From NCBI RefSeq assembly GCF_000003605.2, contig NW_003147780.1, forward strand, positions 83,165-137,233: DNA of 54,069 bases, given 5' to 3'. The notes beneath the pieces were generated by a model, which saw nothing but the letters and a program-made list of their open reading frames with translations, did not search any database and was not told the origin of the DNA. Both the position numbers and the translations under genes were made by a program. Shown here piece after piece: positions 34,595-48,400 of the stretch (the first letter of the stretch is position 1; the number at the start of each line of letters is the position of its first letter). The stretch comes from Saccoglossus kowalevskii. Taxonomy: Eukaryota > Hemichordata > Enteropneusta > Harrimaniidae.

Positions 34595-36920
34595 TCCTTA
34601 CGAAGTGAAATTTTCTAAAAAATAATGAATGACAAAATGTCGTAATTCTAAACTAGGAACAGAGATGATGTCAAATTATTTAACAAAGTAAGAGTCATAT
34701 TCATAGTTCATATTGACCATTGCTTGCGCATAGAAAGTATACCAATACACATTATATAATACTAGTAGCTAGATTACGGAACATATCACGTGACATCGAC
34801 ACACAATGTTGTAGTTTTGGAAAAAGATGAAATATGACTGTTATTATAAACGAGCTTCGGATTTGTTTGCGATCACCGTGAGTATGAAATGACGTGAAAA
34901 GATTTTACAATTCCAGATATTGTCGCATCGAATTTTACGAAATATTAGTACAATATATGTTTGTTGAGGTTAGACACTAAAACAAAATATATTTTGAGAC
35001 ATGCCCCTCCCATCCGACCCGTTTATATCGGCGAGTTACGTGCACACGTAGCAAGCAGAGACAACCCAGTATTACTTCTACTAAGAATACAGTGTCCGTA
35101 GCATAGTTAATGTTTAACTATTTCATCCCTGTATATATTGAGAGCACCTATTTCTGACAAAAAATTCAATTTGGGTAAAATGTAGAGACGGCTAATAGAC
35201 GAAAATAGAATAATGAGCCTGGTCTAGGTTTCCCATTGAAATTAAATGAAGTAGGGAGTAACATGTTGTACAATTCCCCACCCGTTCTCTCAGTCCTAAA
35301 AGTGGTTATTATTAAGAGGAAAATTACAGCAAATTTCAGCAATCATTGACGGTGACAAATTGTAGAAAAGTGTCTCAAAACATCTTTCATTTCCGCCATG
35401 ACAAAGAGCGAGTGTTTCACACGAGTCTTGGCTACGAATGGTTTAGACCACGCCTGATAGTTTATATGGCCTATTGTCAACATGGCCGACAACATAATCA
35501 CTCCAGTACGTCGCTCTTTGAGAATACCGGCCAATAGTATTCCAGTATACCAACGTCCATTTTATGTTATCACGCTAAAGAGAATAATAATCGTACGACT
35601 CAAATGTAATTGTATCCCCAGGTCGTTCAAATTGGTATGCTTTTGTTCACCCCTTTGCTAACTGCATACAGCAACGAAATTAAAGGTTTTCAGCTATATT
35701 CATGAGTATAGTTAACCAATCTAGACACTGTATCAATGAGCAACAATCTATGTATTCTGTCCCAAATAATTAAATCGTGGTGTCGTAACGCATACTGTAT
35801 GAAGACTGATCATGATCACCTCAATATTCATAGAGACTTTTACTCTGATTACAAAGCCGACTAAGTAATACCACTTAAGTGCACCTTGCTCATCTTCTCA
35901 CATTACTTTCTATTATATCCCAAATTCCTCTATCATACCGAATATTAGCATAATTCCTCAAGATGAGGTGCCTTTCTTTTCCCACGGAAATTGAGGGAAA
36001 TCATCGGCGGCGAGGGAAGGAAAGGTATTGCCACTTTGCAATATTATTAATTTGTAAAAGAAAAAGTAAAATAGAAATAGAGAAGGATATTGTACCGAAT
36101 CATTTTATCAGTCGACTTAACGGGCGCGGAAAGTAATATATTGTATCACATGAATAACACTGATAACCTGGTAGCTCTGAGCTAAACACGTGGTTTTTAT
36201 ACGGAATGGACGATACTTCAAAAGTATTGACAATCAAGACAGTTTTTCTTCGATTTTCCAAAAGTCGTGTTATTTGTTGTCCAGGCACTATGCCGGCGTG
36301 GATAACTTTGGCTAAGCTCGTGTTTGTTGGCGAGTCTCAATAGTGATAACAATATATAGTTAGTTAGCGTGTTTTGCTGTATAATGTACAAACGGATTAT
36401 TGTACCAATCAAGGTTAATAAACACCCTCACGACGTTGCATTGTAACAATTACACTGTTTAATATTAAATTTTAATTAATTTCAATAATATCTGTTTCTG
36501 TCTTGAATGGAATTATGTTTGTTGATGACACACTATTGATCAATGACCTTGTTTATTTCATGTTCATTGTGAGTTTCTTTTTCCCACGATTTTCATTGCC
36601 ATTCCATTCTGTATATCGGAACGAATTTGAAAGTCAATAATCGCATTACAGTGTGGCCAATAGTATCCGGGAGATACAATTGCATTTTGAAATAATCTCA
36701 AACCAAATGTAGAAAGATCCATCCAAAATTTAGATACTATCTTGAAAAGTCGGATTTCAAAAATTCAGTCCTTGAACAGTTCCCGGCGAGCCTTCAAAAC
36801 CCCGGTGTGTGGAGGCACCCGTTGGAGCCTGGTGATCTAGCTATCTAGAAACGTCTTACAGGTACTATACACGGCCTATACAACTGCAATTGAGATCAGA
36901 CGAGGACGAGTAATTTTGAA

Positions 36921-37139
<219 letters not shown>

Positions 37140-37540
37140 CACATGGTAAGTATCATGTAAGTATCATCTTAGACGGATAAAGGGGAAGAAGAGACAATTA
37201 AACTGCAAGATAGATAACACACAGACTGCTTCAAAGTAAACATCAAAAAGAATTTTTCCCAAATAGTATCAACTCGTTAAAAGCCATGTATATTTGTTTT
37301 CTATTATGGTAAACTATGTTAGCTGTATCAATGTATAGTTGCCTGGATACGAACTGACTTAAACATTACGTTCAATTGTAATGGCGAGCTCACTTTTCTA
37401 TAATATAATACAGCAAACCTTGGAGTTTGCAAATCAGTTGAACTCTTAACAGTATGTTGAATAACAAACATTTCAACTCATTTTCCAAAAAAGCATAATT
37501 AGTATATATTTCTGGTAATACATTTTTAGGCTTCGAGGCA

Positions 37541-37573
37541 GTAACCATGGCAATGCAAATCGCCAATTAAAAT
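37541..37573 (+). promoter_or_regulatory. RFX X-box-like, POU octamer and homeodomain cluster
   Basis: GTAACCATGGCAAT (37541-37554) differs from the X-box palindrome consensus only at its last base. It overlaps ATGCAAAT (37553-37560) and is followed by CAATTAAAATTG, a dyad with TAAT-type cores. Three recognised motif classes fall in about 35 bp. It lies about 11.8 kb upstream of zic; function is inference. Confidence 0.35.
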
Positions 37574-40500
37574 TGCGAAGTTGAAAGTAGAATGGGGTCT
37601 TGGAAAGAAAACGTTAATAACATATTTTGGCCATTACTTGATCGATCACACTCATTAGCCCATTCTTTGTAAGCGAGTCGGCACGGTGTGATGCGATTCA
37701 CCATGATGCAGTTAGAAATGGAACGAAAGAGGACCGAGGGGGGCAGAAAGCTAAGCAATTGAACTCATATGACTACTATAGAGAAAAGGTAATTGCAATA
37801 AGAAACCATGCTGCTATACTCATTCAATTCTTTTTCGCTGCCCAGGTATATCGTATAAACCTTTTGATATCGCGCAGGGACACAAGAAGCCGGCAAATCT
37901 AGAACCCGCTATGGAATATATAAGGCAAGAGTTCCACAAAATTGAGAACGAATGTCTAATGGTGGTGTGGCTAGTTCTACTCAGACATCCAGGGGTTCTT
38001 TTGTTGTGAGAACCTACGAGGCCCAAGAGGATCTCCACAGGTGACACTTATATTAAGATTTTAATATAAGCTACGTGAATCCAGTATTGTCGCCTGAACG
38101 GAGTCCCACTTTATTGAACGTACATGTAATGGCGAAATGCACTCGTTTCGTTTCGACGAAAAAATGAATACAAGTGAAAGTTGCGGAAACAACTTTAGAA
38201 ATTGGTGCCGCCGATCCCAGCCCACCCGAAAGACCATAATAACCTCTTGAGACTTACAGTCTATTTTCTTTACAAGGAACGACCATTTGATTAACAATAA
38301 AAACACCTCTTGAGCATAAATAGGCATTGTGCCATAATTGTACGTGCCTCAAATCAATGTGGTTATGACGTACATACGACCACCTTTAATTATATTTAAT
38401 TTTGTTGCCGTTTTTTTAAAAAAAATAGTCATGACTGAGAAGCAACAACGGAAAACTTCCAAAAGACCCATTCGATGACGCCAACCTATTTCGCCAGGCC
38501 ACATCGAGAAAACTTCTCAGTAATTTACGTATCAATATCCGGGACATTCTCACCATCGGCATGACATCCTTTGTAGTTGTTCAATACCTGTCACCTTCGT
38601 TAACTTTTTAGTTGTATATACCTTGTTGGCTATGTGTGACAAGCGACGGGAGTTTGGTAAGCTCTATTCATTTACCAGTTAACCCGGCGCCTCGGTTCTT
38701 GCCGTCCATTATTTGAGGTGACGGTGATCCAAGACGGCCACTTGACTCTTTGTAGATGACACAAACATACCAGTCACTGATATTGGTTAAACGCTATAAT
38801 TGACGCCAATCATCACGGACTGACGGACAACTAGCCGTAAGGTGTTCCAACCCCAATCACCATGAAATGACGGGCAACCACCCGTAATGTGTGCCAACTA
38901 AAATAAACTCGCCATGAAAACACATAGGATATGTAGTTCTATCTTCGGGATAATACAATGATCAAATTGTATCAGAGAATATTCATTTTACAACTTGAAA
39001 CTATCTTGCAATATTGGACTTTTGTTTGCTGCGTGTAACACAGTGATAATAAAACAATATTATGTAACAGTTAAAAGCTTAATATTGATGCGCGGTATTA
39101 TTTGGATAATCCCCAAGTGACCATGGAAAGACGAAACACTCTCACGCATGACGCAGTGTACTGAAAATCTCACTAATTTTTGTCACGAATAACAGAAACT
39201 TGATTGTACAAAAAATACAATAATTCACAGTCGTACGTAAAGCTAGTTTACAACCCAGTATAAACGCGGAAACAAATGTCCACTATGATAACATTTATTC
39301 GTACACACTTACGTATTTCATAGTGGAACAACAATGGACACAACATTACAGGAATGAAACAATGAAAAAAAAAACGCTAATAAAAGTCCAATAGTAGGAC
39401 AAGCTACAAAAACACAAGCACTCAAAATGAATAGATTGGTTGATATTGTACACCCCATGACATCACTGGCACTACTTTAAATTGATTCCGAGACGGTAAA
39501 ACTAGCAAAAACAAAATATTATTTAATTGAATGGTTCAATAATGTCAACGGTGTACGAACACTGATTTGTTAGTTGAATCAATGTCCTTCCTATATAAAT
39601 ACATACGCAACAAACGGTGTACGGTTTTCAGTTGTATTGATTCCCAAATATTTCTCAAAATTAAGCACGATGTCGAGAGTTAATATCTTGAAGAAATAAT
39701 GTAAATTGGATGATATAAGACAACCCTTATTGTGTATCAAATAATATAGTGTTTACTTCAACAATCCAGGATTAATAATATGAAATAATGTCGACTTTTG
39801 TGTCACGGACAGCCTTGAAAAGCGTTACTGTATCCTGCCAAACGACATTATTCCCGCTGATATCGCAGTACCTGCCAACTGGCCGCAAAGTGCGGCACGA
39901 TTTGTATTTAAAAATAGTCACAGCAGCAAAATAAACTTCTGATTCTAGAATTGTACTCTAGGGAAGTAAATAAAACTAAATAAGCGTTTAATACGGGAAA
40001 GCATGGGGATATTTTAAGACACGACATGGGGTAATGTGGACTATAATGATTGACGCTGTCTCGTGTAAATTGGCATATGTTCTTGTTTAGACAATCGTTG
40101 GACTCATATTTTTTAAACTATTTTTTTTTCGAGACATTGTGTGAGAACTATTTACATTACATTCCATCCAATGATGCCGTAGAGGTGGTCTAAGTTGGTA
40201 CCAAGGGTTTGTAATTAAAGTCCCGCAGTTTTAACTCGCTTTATACTAATAAAGACGACGTATAAGGTAGAAGTCCCGCTAACATCTACGTAATACTTGT
40301 TACTACACAAATGGGATCACGTCCACAACTAGCATTTCAGAATGAAAGCAGAGAAAATCTTCACCATGATAGATTGGTTGATATTTCACTCGTCATGACA
40401 AAAATCATCAACCGCGTCCGAGTCCAATTTTCCAAGGTCGTTTAGGGTTCCATACTGACTTATATACCCCGGGACCCTAATTGGCTGAGGCCGGGTGTTG

Positions 40501-43500
40501 AGAAACAACTTTACAGAAATGTTTGCTTGTTTACGGTCATAGGTCATGCCAAGTAAGCTTCTTGCAAATATTGCCCGAATTCCCGAACCCGGATTCTTGT
40601 CAACAAAATATTGAATAAATGATTTACCGATATTGGAGAAAGTGATTTATTAATTTGACGAGAAGTATTACATCTATGTTGTCATGGCAGCGACTATACC
40701 TAATTTGTTATATCCGAACGAATTAATTTACATAAACAATTACAATTTGATAATATTTTACTTTTATAGTTATTGTTTATCGAATACTAGATGTATAAAT
40801 ATTCAATATAACATCAACAATTATTTTGATCGAAATCAAATACATATGTAACTGTAATTATTTTTTTTTTGAGGTAGCGACAGAAGGAAAATTAAAACAA
40901 CAATATTTTTCCAAATATCTGTGATTATGTAACATTACAATGCACTCATTGTTTGTGTATCGTCGATCTAAATTTACTGTGCGCGATGTATTTGATGCGT
41001 GATTTCAGTTTATTTATAATATTTCACCGTGCATTTACATAATCCGGGTGAGCACCTGACTAAAACAAAGGATTTAATTTAAATAAATATATTAATTCTA
41101 CACTGTTCAAGTTGATATTCGATGTAGATTTCCTTTGTCAGGTTTATTGGAGATGGTTTATAACTTGTTCACGGAATAACAGTCTACATAGATCAGATAC
41201 TTATATATTAATAAAATATAAAATATGATCGTTATAAAATACATTTGATAATAAATTAACTCCGCGGCCAAATACGAAGAAACGTTTTATTGCGTTTTTA
41301 CGGAAATAATTTTTAACTGTCACGACTATTGAAAATGGCATTTTCAACACTTTAACGATTGCACCATCTATTCACTACGAAATGGGCTAAAATGACGTCT
41401 TATTTTGAGTTGTAGCTTAAAGATCATGGACACATCCATGAAATTGACTCTGAATTGTTTGACGTACGATATCTCCAGAACTGTGGGGTTAATGAAAGAT
41501 TGTTGTATTATAAAGTAACAAAGAAAAACAACATTAAAGAAATTATAACCATACTATGAACGAACCACATGCGACTGCCAATCCCACAAAAAGACAACTT
41601 TTTAGAAGTTCATGATGAAAAGGATTTTTTAAATAATCGCCCTCGCAAACACAAACTTAAAATATACGATCGCACTATCTTTTATACCAGATTTCTGAAA
41701 ACATATATATTGATATAGTTACGTGTACCTGACGGAGAATGCCTTAATCTGTCACTACCTTAAATCGATATGAAAGTAGTTCCACACAGCGCGCGCAGTT
41801 AACTCAGTTTACATACATTTTACAGAAGAAAATGTTTATCGTTTTGGCTTCATAGGTCAAGCCAACCGTACAGCGCAGAAATCACCACAGAAGAATCCTG
41901 ATGATCGAAACACACCTTCCAAATTCATGGATATCATGTTAGCTTCCTTACCCGTCAGCGTGTTATCTACTATGTGTATATCTAGAGAGAACGAGTGGGA
42001 AAATCGTGAATGCGGGAAATGAGGCAAAGTAACAAAATTCTATCCGTGTTTTGCAATACTGTATGTCTCGGTTTAGTAACCACTTTCAAGGTAGTCTGCG
42101 ACTTGAATTAATGAAGTAAGATAATATGATGTTGAACTATAGACGACACGCAGACCACATACCCTCTGTAAAAACTTCCGGAGATAACAAATTGTACAGC
42201 GTGGTTGATTGGAGTGCATACTGTTCGCCAAGTGTAATGTAATGAACATTGTCACGTGACGAGTTCTTATATTTCAATATTGTTTTTGTTTTGTTTTTTG
42301 TCGAGAAGCTTACAAATTGCTGTTAATTTTTATCGAAAGTCTATTGAAATTATTCTATTTATTTTATGGGATTCCTTTTTCATAGAAGTCGACTGTGGCT
42401 GATATTACGGTGTGTATTGAGTTAACTCTTACGCATAAAAGCGACGCGAGCACTGGTTTACTTGCCGGGCAATTTGTAAGTACTTCCACTTCAAGGGTTA
42501 TACCGCCTGAAAACACCAGCGCATACGCCTGTCTGCATTCACGTCGGTTATTGTCATGGTTTTTCACTTGATATTTACAAACAACGGCTCCTCCGAGATT
42601 GGACACGTTTGTTTTCGACTCAACTACTGACTGACCTCCGTTTTTTTTATTTTGTACGGCACACTGGTTTTAATGGTATATCATGGGACCCTTTGCTAAA
42701 CCAGTTGTAATAGTATATTTAAAACAAACAAGGTCTCCCAAAACCTGATTTCAGTCTGGTTAATAGGCCACGAAATGAACGTCACAGATTTTTACCGCAT
42801 GTTTGCCGCTCCGTGCGTTACTTGGACTCACAAGCACTGGTAAATCACGGAAATTAACACTGCCCTGCCTGTCAACACGCTACCATTTTTATTGCCACGG
42901 TTAAACGGCCACGGGTTGCCAGATATTAGTATACATCAGAAGAGTGCGGAGTGACACTCATATATGTAACATTGAAGGCACTGACAGATGAGATTTGAGC
43001 GCCATCAAAATCAGCGTCCCACGCAGTGAGGCTGGTGTCGTGTTACACATACATCCATAAGCAAGGTAAATGATAGCCACGCCATACGCTGTGATTTCAA
43101 CGAGACCGATCCGTGCAGCTGACAGTTTAGTAAAATAACATAGCCATATTTCAATACTGAGAGTCCATGAGAATCGCAATCTGGAGGAGCGAGTTTGCTA
43201 ACTAGAATAACAAGGCTACACACTTTACACAATAATTTGAATATTGTACTCAAATTGTTGCGCCATTGTAATTCGAAATTGGACAAAGGACGAAATAATA
43301 AAAATTGCCCGTTTGGATAATAAAAGCCTAAACTTTGTGGCGACGTGATAGACTGGAGGACTGGGAGTGCATTCTAAGAACAATAGTGCTATTGTCCTCG
43401 CTCGAAAACAATAACAGTAAAGTCGAAGTTACCGTACTCAGTTTTTACATATAATTAGGCATAATTTGAACGTTAAAAGTGAACGTAAGACTTTGATAAT

Positions 43501-44471
43501 TACATGAACTTTGAAAAACGTGTTATTCAACACCAAAGCAGGTTACCATGGGAATCGTTGAAGGAATTCTAACACCAAAACAGAGTGGGTGTGTAAATAA
43601 ATGTGTCTTAATTCTGGGGGGAACAATGCTATTTTAGCCATTCGCCTTCCTTGAGGCACATGTATTTAGAAAGCGTGGCCACAAATATGCAGACATAACA
43701 TGTTCTCTTCGACGGACAGGTAGCAATAGTTGAGACTTATGCAAGAAACCTTGTGATACGTGATGGAAGAAACACCAGATATGGGGACGCCTCCGCATAT
43801 CCAGAGCATATCGATAAGATTTAGCTAGACTTACACACTGGCATATAAATGAAAATGATTGCTATAGAGGAATGAGTGCATTGAAATAAAGTTACATTTT
43901 AATTGTTGTTGTTTTTGGTTTGATCCTCGCGTACCTTGTATATATGGGTGTTTACAGTAGTATGAGTTATAGAGAAGAGTCTCCTTGCACTCTGTTTTAA
44001 CTGTTTCAGACACTGGACGGTACTTAATCATAATTGGCGTTAATTCTTGGCAATTAAGGGGTATTGTAACCAGAGACGTCTCGCAGACGTCTCGTTCTCA
44101 TCATGACAAGTTGCTCAGAATTGCCATGTGCGCCACCGTTGTTACACAGGAGAAACCCGATCAGCCTCGATCACGATCAGCCTCGTTCCAATTCACTCCT
44201 TTGAAACAAGCAAAAAAAATCACCTGTTTGTAGGAGCCCCCCTCGGCGCCTGTCGATTATTTAGACACGATGCAGCAGACATCAGTTCGATTAGTGCTAA
44301 CTTTTTGCTCACGGGTAGTACGTTGTTTTTTGCCATAGTTTCCAAACAAACGGTCTAAGACTTGCCGATCTATGCAATCTCAGAGAAACTTTAAGTATGC
44401 CCTTAGGTAGCGGGTGCGATCAAAACAGAGTCGTGTCGTGAGAGTCGTCCATTTGCTTAGCGAACAGTAAA

Positions 44472-44600
44472 ACAAAGCCACAACATACGTCGTTAATGGA
44501 GCTTATGGTTGAAGAAAAGCCAGATGAGCAAATACAAAGCCACAAAGTACACGTCGATGGGGCTTATGACAGAAGAACAAGATGACGATGACCAAATAAC
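44472..44600. repeat. Imperfect 62-bp tandem duplication
   Basis: ACAAAGCCACAA starts at 44472 and again at 44534. The copies share TACGTCG/ACACGTCG, the TGG(A/G)GCTTATG block, GAAGAA and GA(T)GA(G/C)CAAAT in order, with many substitutions and small indels. Confidence 0.7.
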
Positions 44601-45159
44601 TTGATATCACGCATGCGCATGACCTCAGTATTCAATTGGGTATCGGTTTGGCGTTTGATTTATTTACCGCTACCACGAAAAAAATTCAATTCAATTGATC
44701 ATGGACCCACATACAACAAAGCTTACGATTCAACAACGGCTAAGCCCTTTCACAGATTTTTGTAATATTGTACGTGTTTATATTTTACCACTCATCTGAG
44801 AATCGTTGGCAAATTATACTAAATACAAGTTTGCCAACATCTTGCCAACGATTGCAGCTGTATGGCCAAGAAACAAAGAACATGCATTTCTGTGGTAGGT
44901 CAGCATGTGTGCCAGTTCAAAAAGGAGAGGTCACAACTTTTTATTTCTGTTTTCTGCCAATATACTGTAAAAATGAAAGAAATAACGGCAACAAATCCAA
45001 AACAAAAAAATGCTAGGAAAAAGGCCTAACCATTTTCAGCCTTGGTCACGATGAACAGTGATGGTTTTGTAAAGTAACTCTTCCCACAGTATCTGTGCGA
45101 AACACTAGTGACTATGTTATTTTAAAACATCACATTGTGGTTGTCTGTGACATATATCC

Positions 45160-45445
45160 TTTCCGACAACGACATCCACCGTCAGATACATCTACTTTTC
45201 CGACAACGACATCCGACATCTACTCTTGTGACAACGATGTCAATGACAACTATCCTTCCTGACAACATCAGCAGCAGTGATATCTACCCTTCCCGTCAAC
45301 GACTTCGTAAGAGGTAACTACTCTTGCGACAACGACATCGCCAATGCCACTTATCCTATCCGTCAACGACATCCGCCGTCGGTGACATCTACCCTTCATG
45401 GCGATATAGTCAATGACAACTATTCTTTCCGACAACGTCATCGTC
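45160..45445. repeat. Degenerate 30-37 bp minisatellite, about 8 copies
   Basis: The core TTCCGACAACGACATC and variants recur at intervals of roughly 30-37 bp. The GACAAC or GTCAAC step falls at about 45165, 45202, 45232, 45261, 45295, 45328, 45362 and 45431, with a weak copy between the last two. Between cores sit ATCTACCCTT-like and CAATGACAACTATCCT-like words. The plus strand is C-rich. Confidence 0.85.
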
Positions 45446-48400
45446 AGTGCTCTTTCTGTTAACCCATGGCGTCATACTCACGCCGTTTATTCAAAAAGCG
45501 GAGTTTGTTTATTTGTAGATAAAACAAATCGGACTCTTACATATAACCTTTGTTGATCAGGTCCATGAGTTGGGTTAGCAACCAATAAATTCATTTTCAG
45601 ATGACCTTTTTTTTGTTGTTGATGACGATTGATTTTGATGTAATCATTAGGTTCGAAACATAGTAAACGTGAACAACTGAGCTCGTTCCGACTTCTAAAT
45701 TAAATGCAATACAAATAAATTGCATCTATAACTCATTCTTGGTTGTTTCCAGTGCTGCTTTCAGTTGCGATATAACTGTCGTTGCAACTAATTATATTCT
45801 CCGACAAGTGTGAACTGACCTTCCTATTTCGCACCAGATTGACTCCCTGAATTTACCCATTGAATTATCGGGTTAAAACAATCTTTTATTCATCGCTAAA
45901 TAAGTCTCATTTGAAGGCCGAGAAAACTATCGATCGTTGCGAGGTTGCGAGGACATGCCTTGACAATATGACTCTATTCACTTATTCCGCCATTTGACAA
46001 TTTACACACATCGAGCTATTGTGGAACGTGCGTTGCACGCCCTGTGTATAAACAAAAAACGGTTCTAACTTGTCTATGTCCTATATCGATCTCGCTAAGC
46101 ATAAATATCAAACAAATATTAATGAAAATATGAGTTGTTGTCCCACGTGACCCATCATTTCCGGCAAATGCCCATTTTTAATCTACATTTCAATTTGTGA
46201 CACGACTTGGCGATCGATAGAGAGCGAATATCTCCATAGAAATGGTATAAAGTGAAGTGTTGTTAGTAGCCTTCGATCTGTCTCTACTGTCACGCTAAAT
46301 AAACTTGGAAGTTGTTACATTACGACCTAATATTCACTGTGACTATACCACTGCAGGTCTCGTTAATCAAGTGGATTACGCGGTATTTGCGTAGCTCAAG
46401 TCAACATAGTTACATCGCAACATCCATGTCGGATTCCTTCGTTTTTATAAGAACATATACGTGTTTGTAACATAAATCGTATTCCTGTCGGGCACACGGC
46501 GAAATAAGCATACTTTTTAATTTTTTCGTGTTCGATTTGTTCTGAGGCTGGCAGTACAAACTAGCTCCTTTGTGTACTTTGGTTCTTTGTGATAGCCAAT
46601 TTTTCTTTTTGTTATATATTTTTGTTATCAAAACGTCTAAATATGCTGCAATATTGTCGACAATGTGAGCGAATTAGATGGGATGTCATACCACGAAAAC
46701 ACTTGCATGTATCGCGGCAAAGCCACTAAGTTTATTACGAGCGTGAGTATGACGTAATATAATGTTACTTCATCTGAATGTAGCAACGATACACCGTTGA
46801 CAACTCACGCGACAACAGGAACCACTTTCGAACTAGGTAGTATGGCCATGTGAATTTCGTGCTCGCATTCAGCTGGGCGTTTACGACAATTTCGTATTTG
46901 TGGAAATCCACTGACTACAGACATATATATGATATATGTTCAGAGCGAACATACTTAAAATTATATAACATGTCACTCCTAACAGAAAACTTTTTTCGAT
47001 CTGTTTTATGACAATTTGCTAAAACAGTATTTTTTGGAAAAATTAGATACCACTGGTAAGTTTTAAGAGAAGGACGGACATTGAATGTGTCGGTATGATA
47101 TCCTACCATTATCGGATCAGACTGCGACTAACACAAGTTTGTTCGCCAGTAACGCATTTTTGACTTGACGAAAAAGCATAATTTACTCAGTTGTATGTAG
47201 AAAAACAAACTTATTATAGTGAATAGTTGACGAAGTCGTTACAAACAGTATCCTGCCCGTGCTTTTGTTTGACGAGCAGTGTCAACCAGCTGTCGATAGA
47301 ATGGCTTCGAGTCTCCTAGGAAAGACGGCCCGAGGATCGCAGCGTGACAGACAAGGATAGGATTCACAGCAGCGGGACATCATAAGAAAGATAGATAGAC
47401 AGACAAACCGTCTTCCGACTCTCTACTACTAAGTATTTTACACCGTTAATAAAAATAAATGTATCGAAAACAACTGATACGACGTTCACTGGTGTAATGA
47501 TAATGTTCGAAATAATACATTAACGTTTATTTGAATGAAAACCGGACAGTATCTCACTGTTGAATTTGAAACGACAAAACAGAGTGAGTCCCCAAAGACA
47601 ATGAATCGATGAACAATTTAACCAATTTATTGTTATAATTAAAAAATAAGTATATCACTCATAACAATCACAACTATACTGGCGCTAAATTATTATCTCG
47701 TACATATGACCAACTTCTGGTAGCAGTCATTGTATTTTCTGGGAGTTGTTAAATTGCTATGTGGATCTCTGGAGTAACCAGTGACCGGCGTTGATTTCAA
47801 ATCATTCGATAAATCAATCAAAGAGGCGAAAGATTAATTCAGAGTATCCTTTCTACTACATTTTGTTAGGTTGCAGATATATACCCAGATAGCTACAAAA
47901 CCTGGTTTGGTTATCAACCCCCATTATTGACGTCACGACAATTGTACCACGTGCGTGCATATCGCTGATATGTGAGAAAAGTTGTAGCCCTTGTCACGAA
48001 ATCAAGTCTCACCCTTGAAATGTTATGAAGATGGCAAAAATGGCCCCCTTGAAGATTTCTAAGGCTGATTTATGACCCCCATGGGAGACGAACATACCCA
48101 TCAGGCATTTACTATTGAGTAAACCCTCTGGGGGGCAGCCCTGTCTGTCTGCTGAAATAAATGTCACATAATAACTGTGACGTCAGTTTGACAAGAACAT
48201 ATATACATTTTAATAAATATATTTTTAAAATGATATATTAACACCGAGAATTACAAGTACAGTGCACAAAAACAAAATATAATTATTCCTATAATGAGGT
48301 TATTTTTTCACAGGCCATAAAAGGCATTGTTTGATTCTTTTCCATTGTCATTTCATTACTTATAAACAATAGATGTTGGTCAGTTATCCCCAGCTAAAAA

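Larger units (their letters stand above)
26111..36920. other. Non-coding region upstream of zic, proximal 11 kb
   Basis: No exon, RNA gene or transposon recognised; open stretches stay near 100 codons or less. Contents noted separately are the octamer/homeodomain words at 27435-27449 and 29954-30034 and the 19-bp minisatellite at 34482-34594. Short imperfect TAAA runs occur at about 26839-26861. GATGGCGG-like YY1-type words occur near 29452 and 34251 without an attached gene model. Confidence 0.6.

Noticed and set aside
4511-34794. AACATATCACGTGAC shared by 4511-4525 and 34780-34794
   Set aside because: A 15-base match between two places in 54 kb is expected by chance a few times, and the flanks differ.
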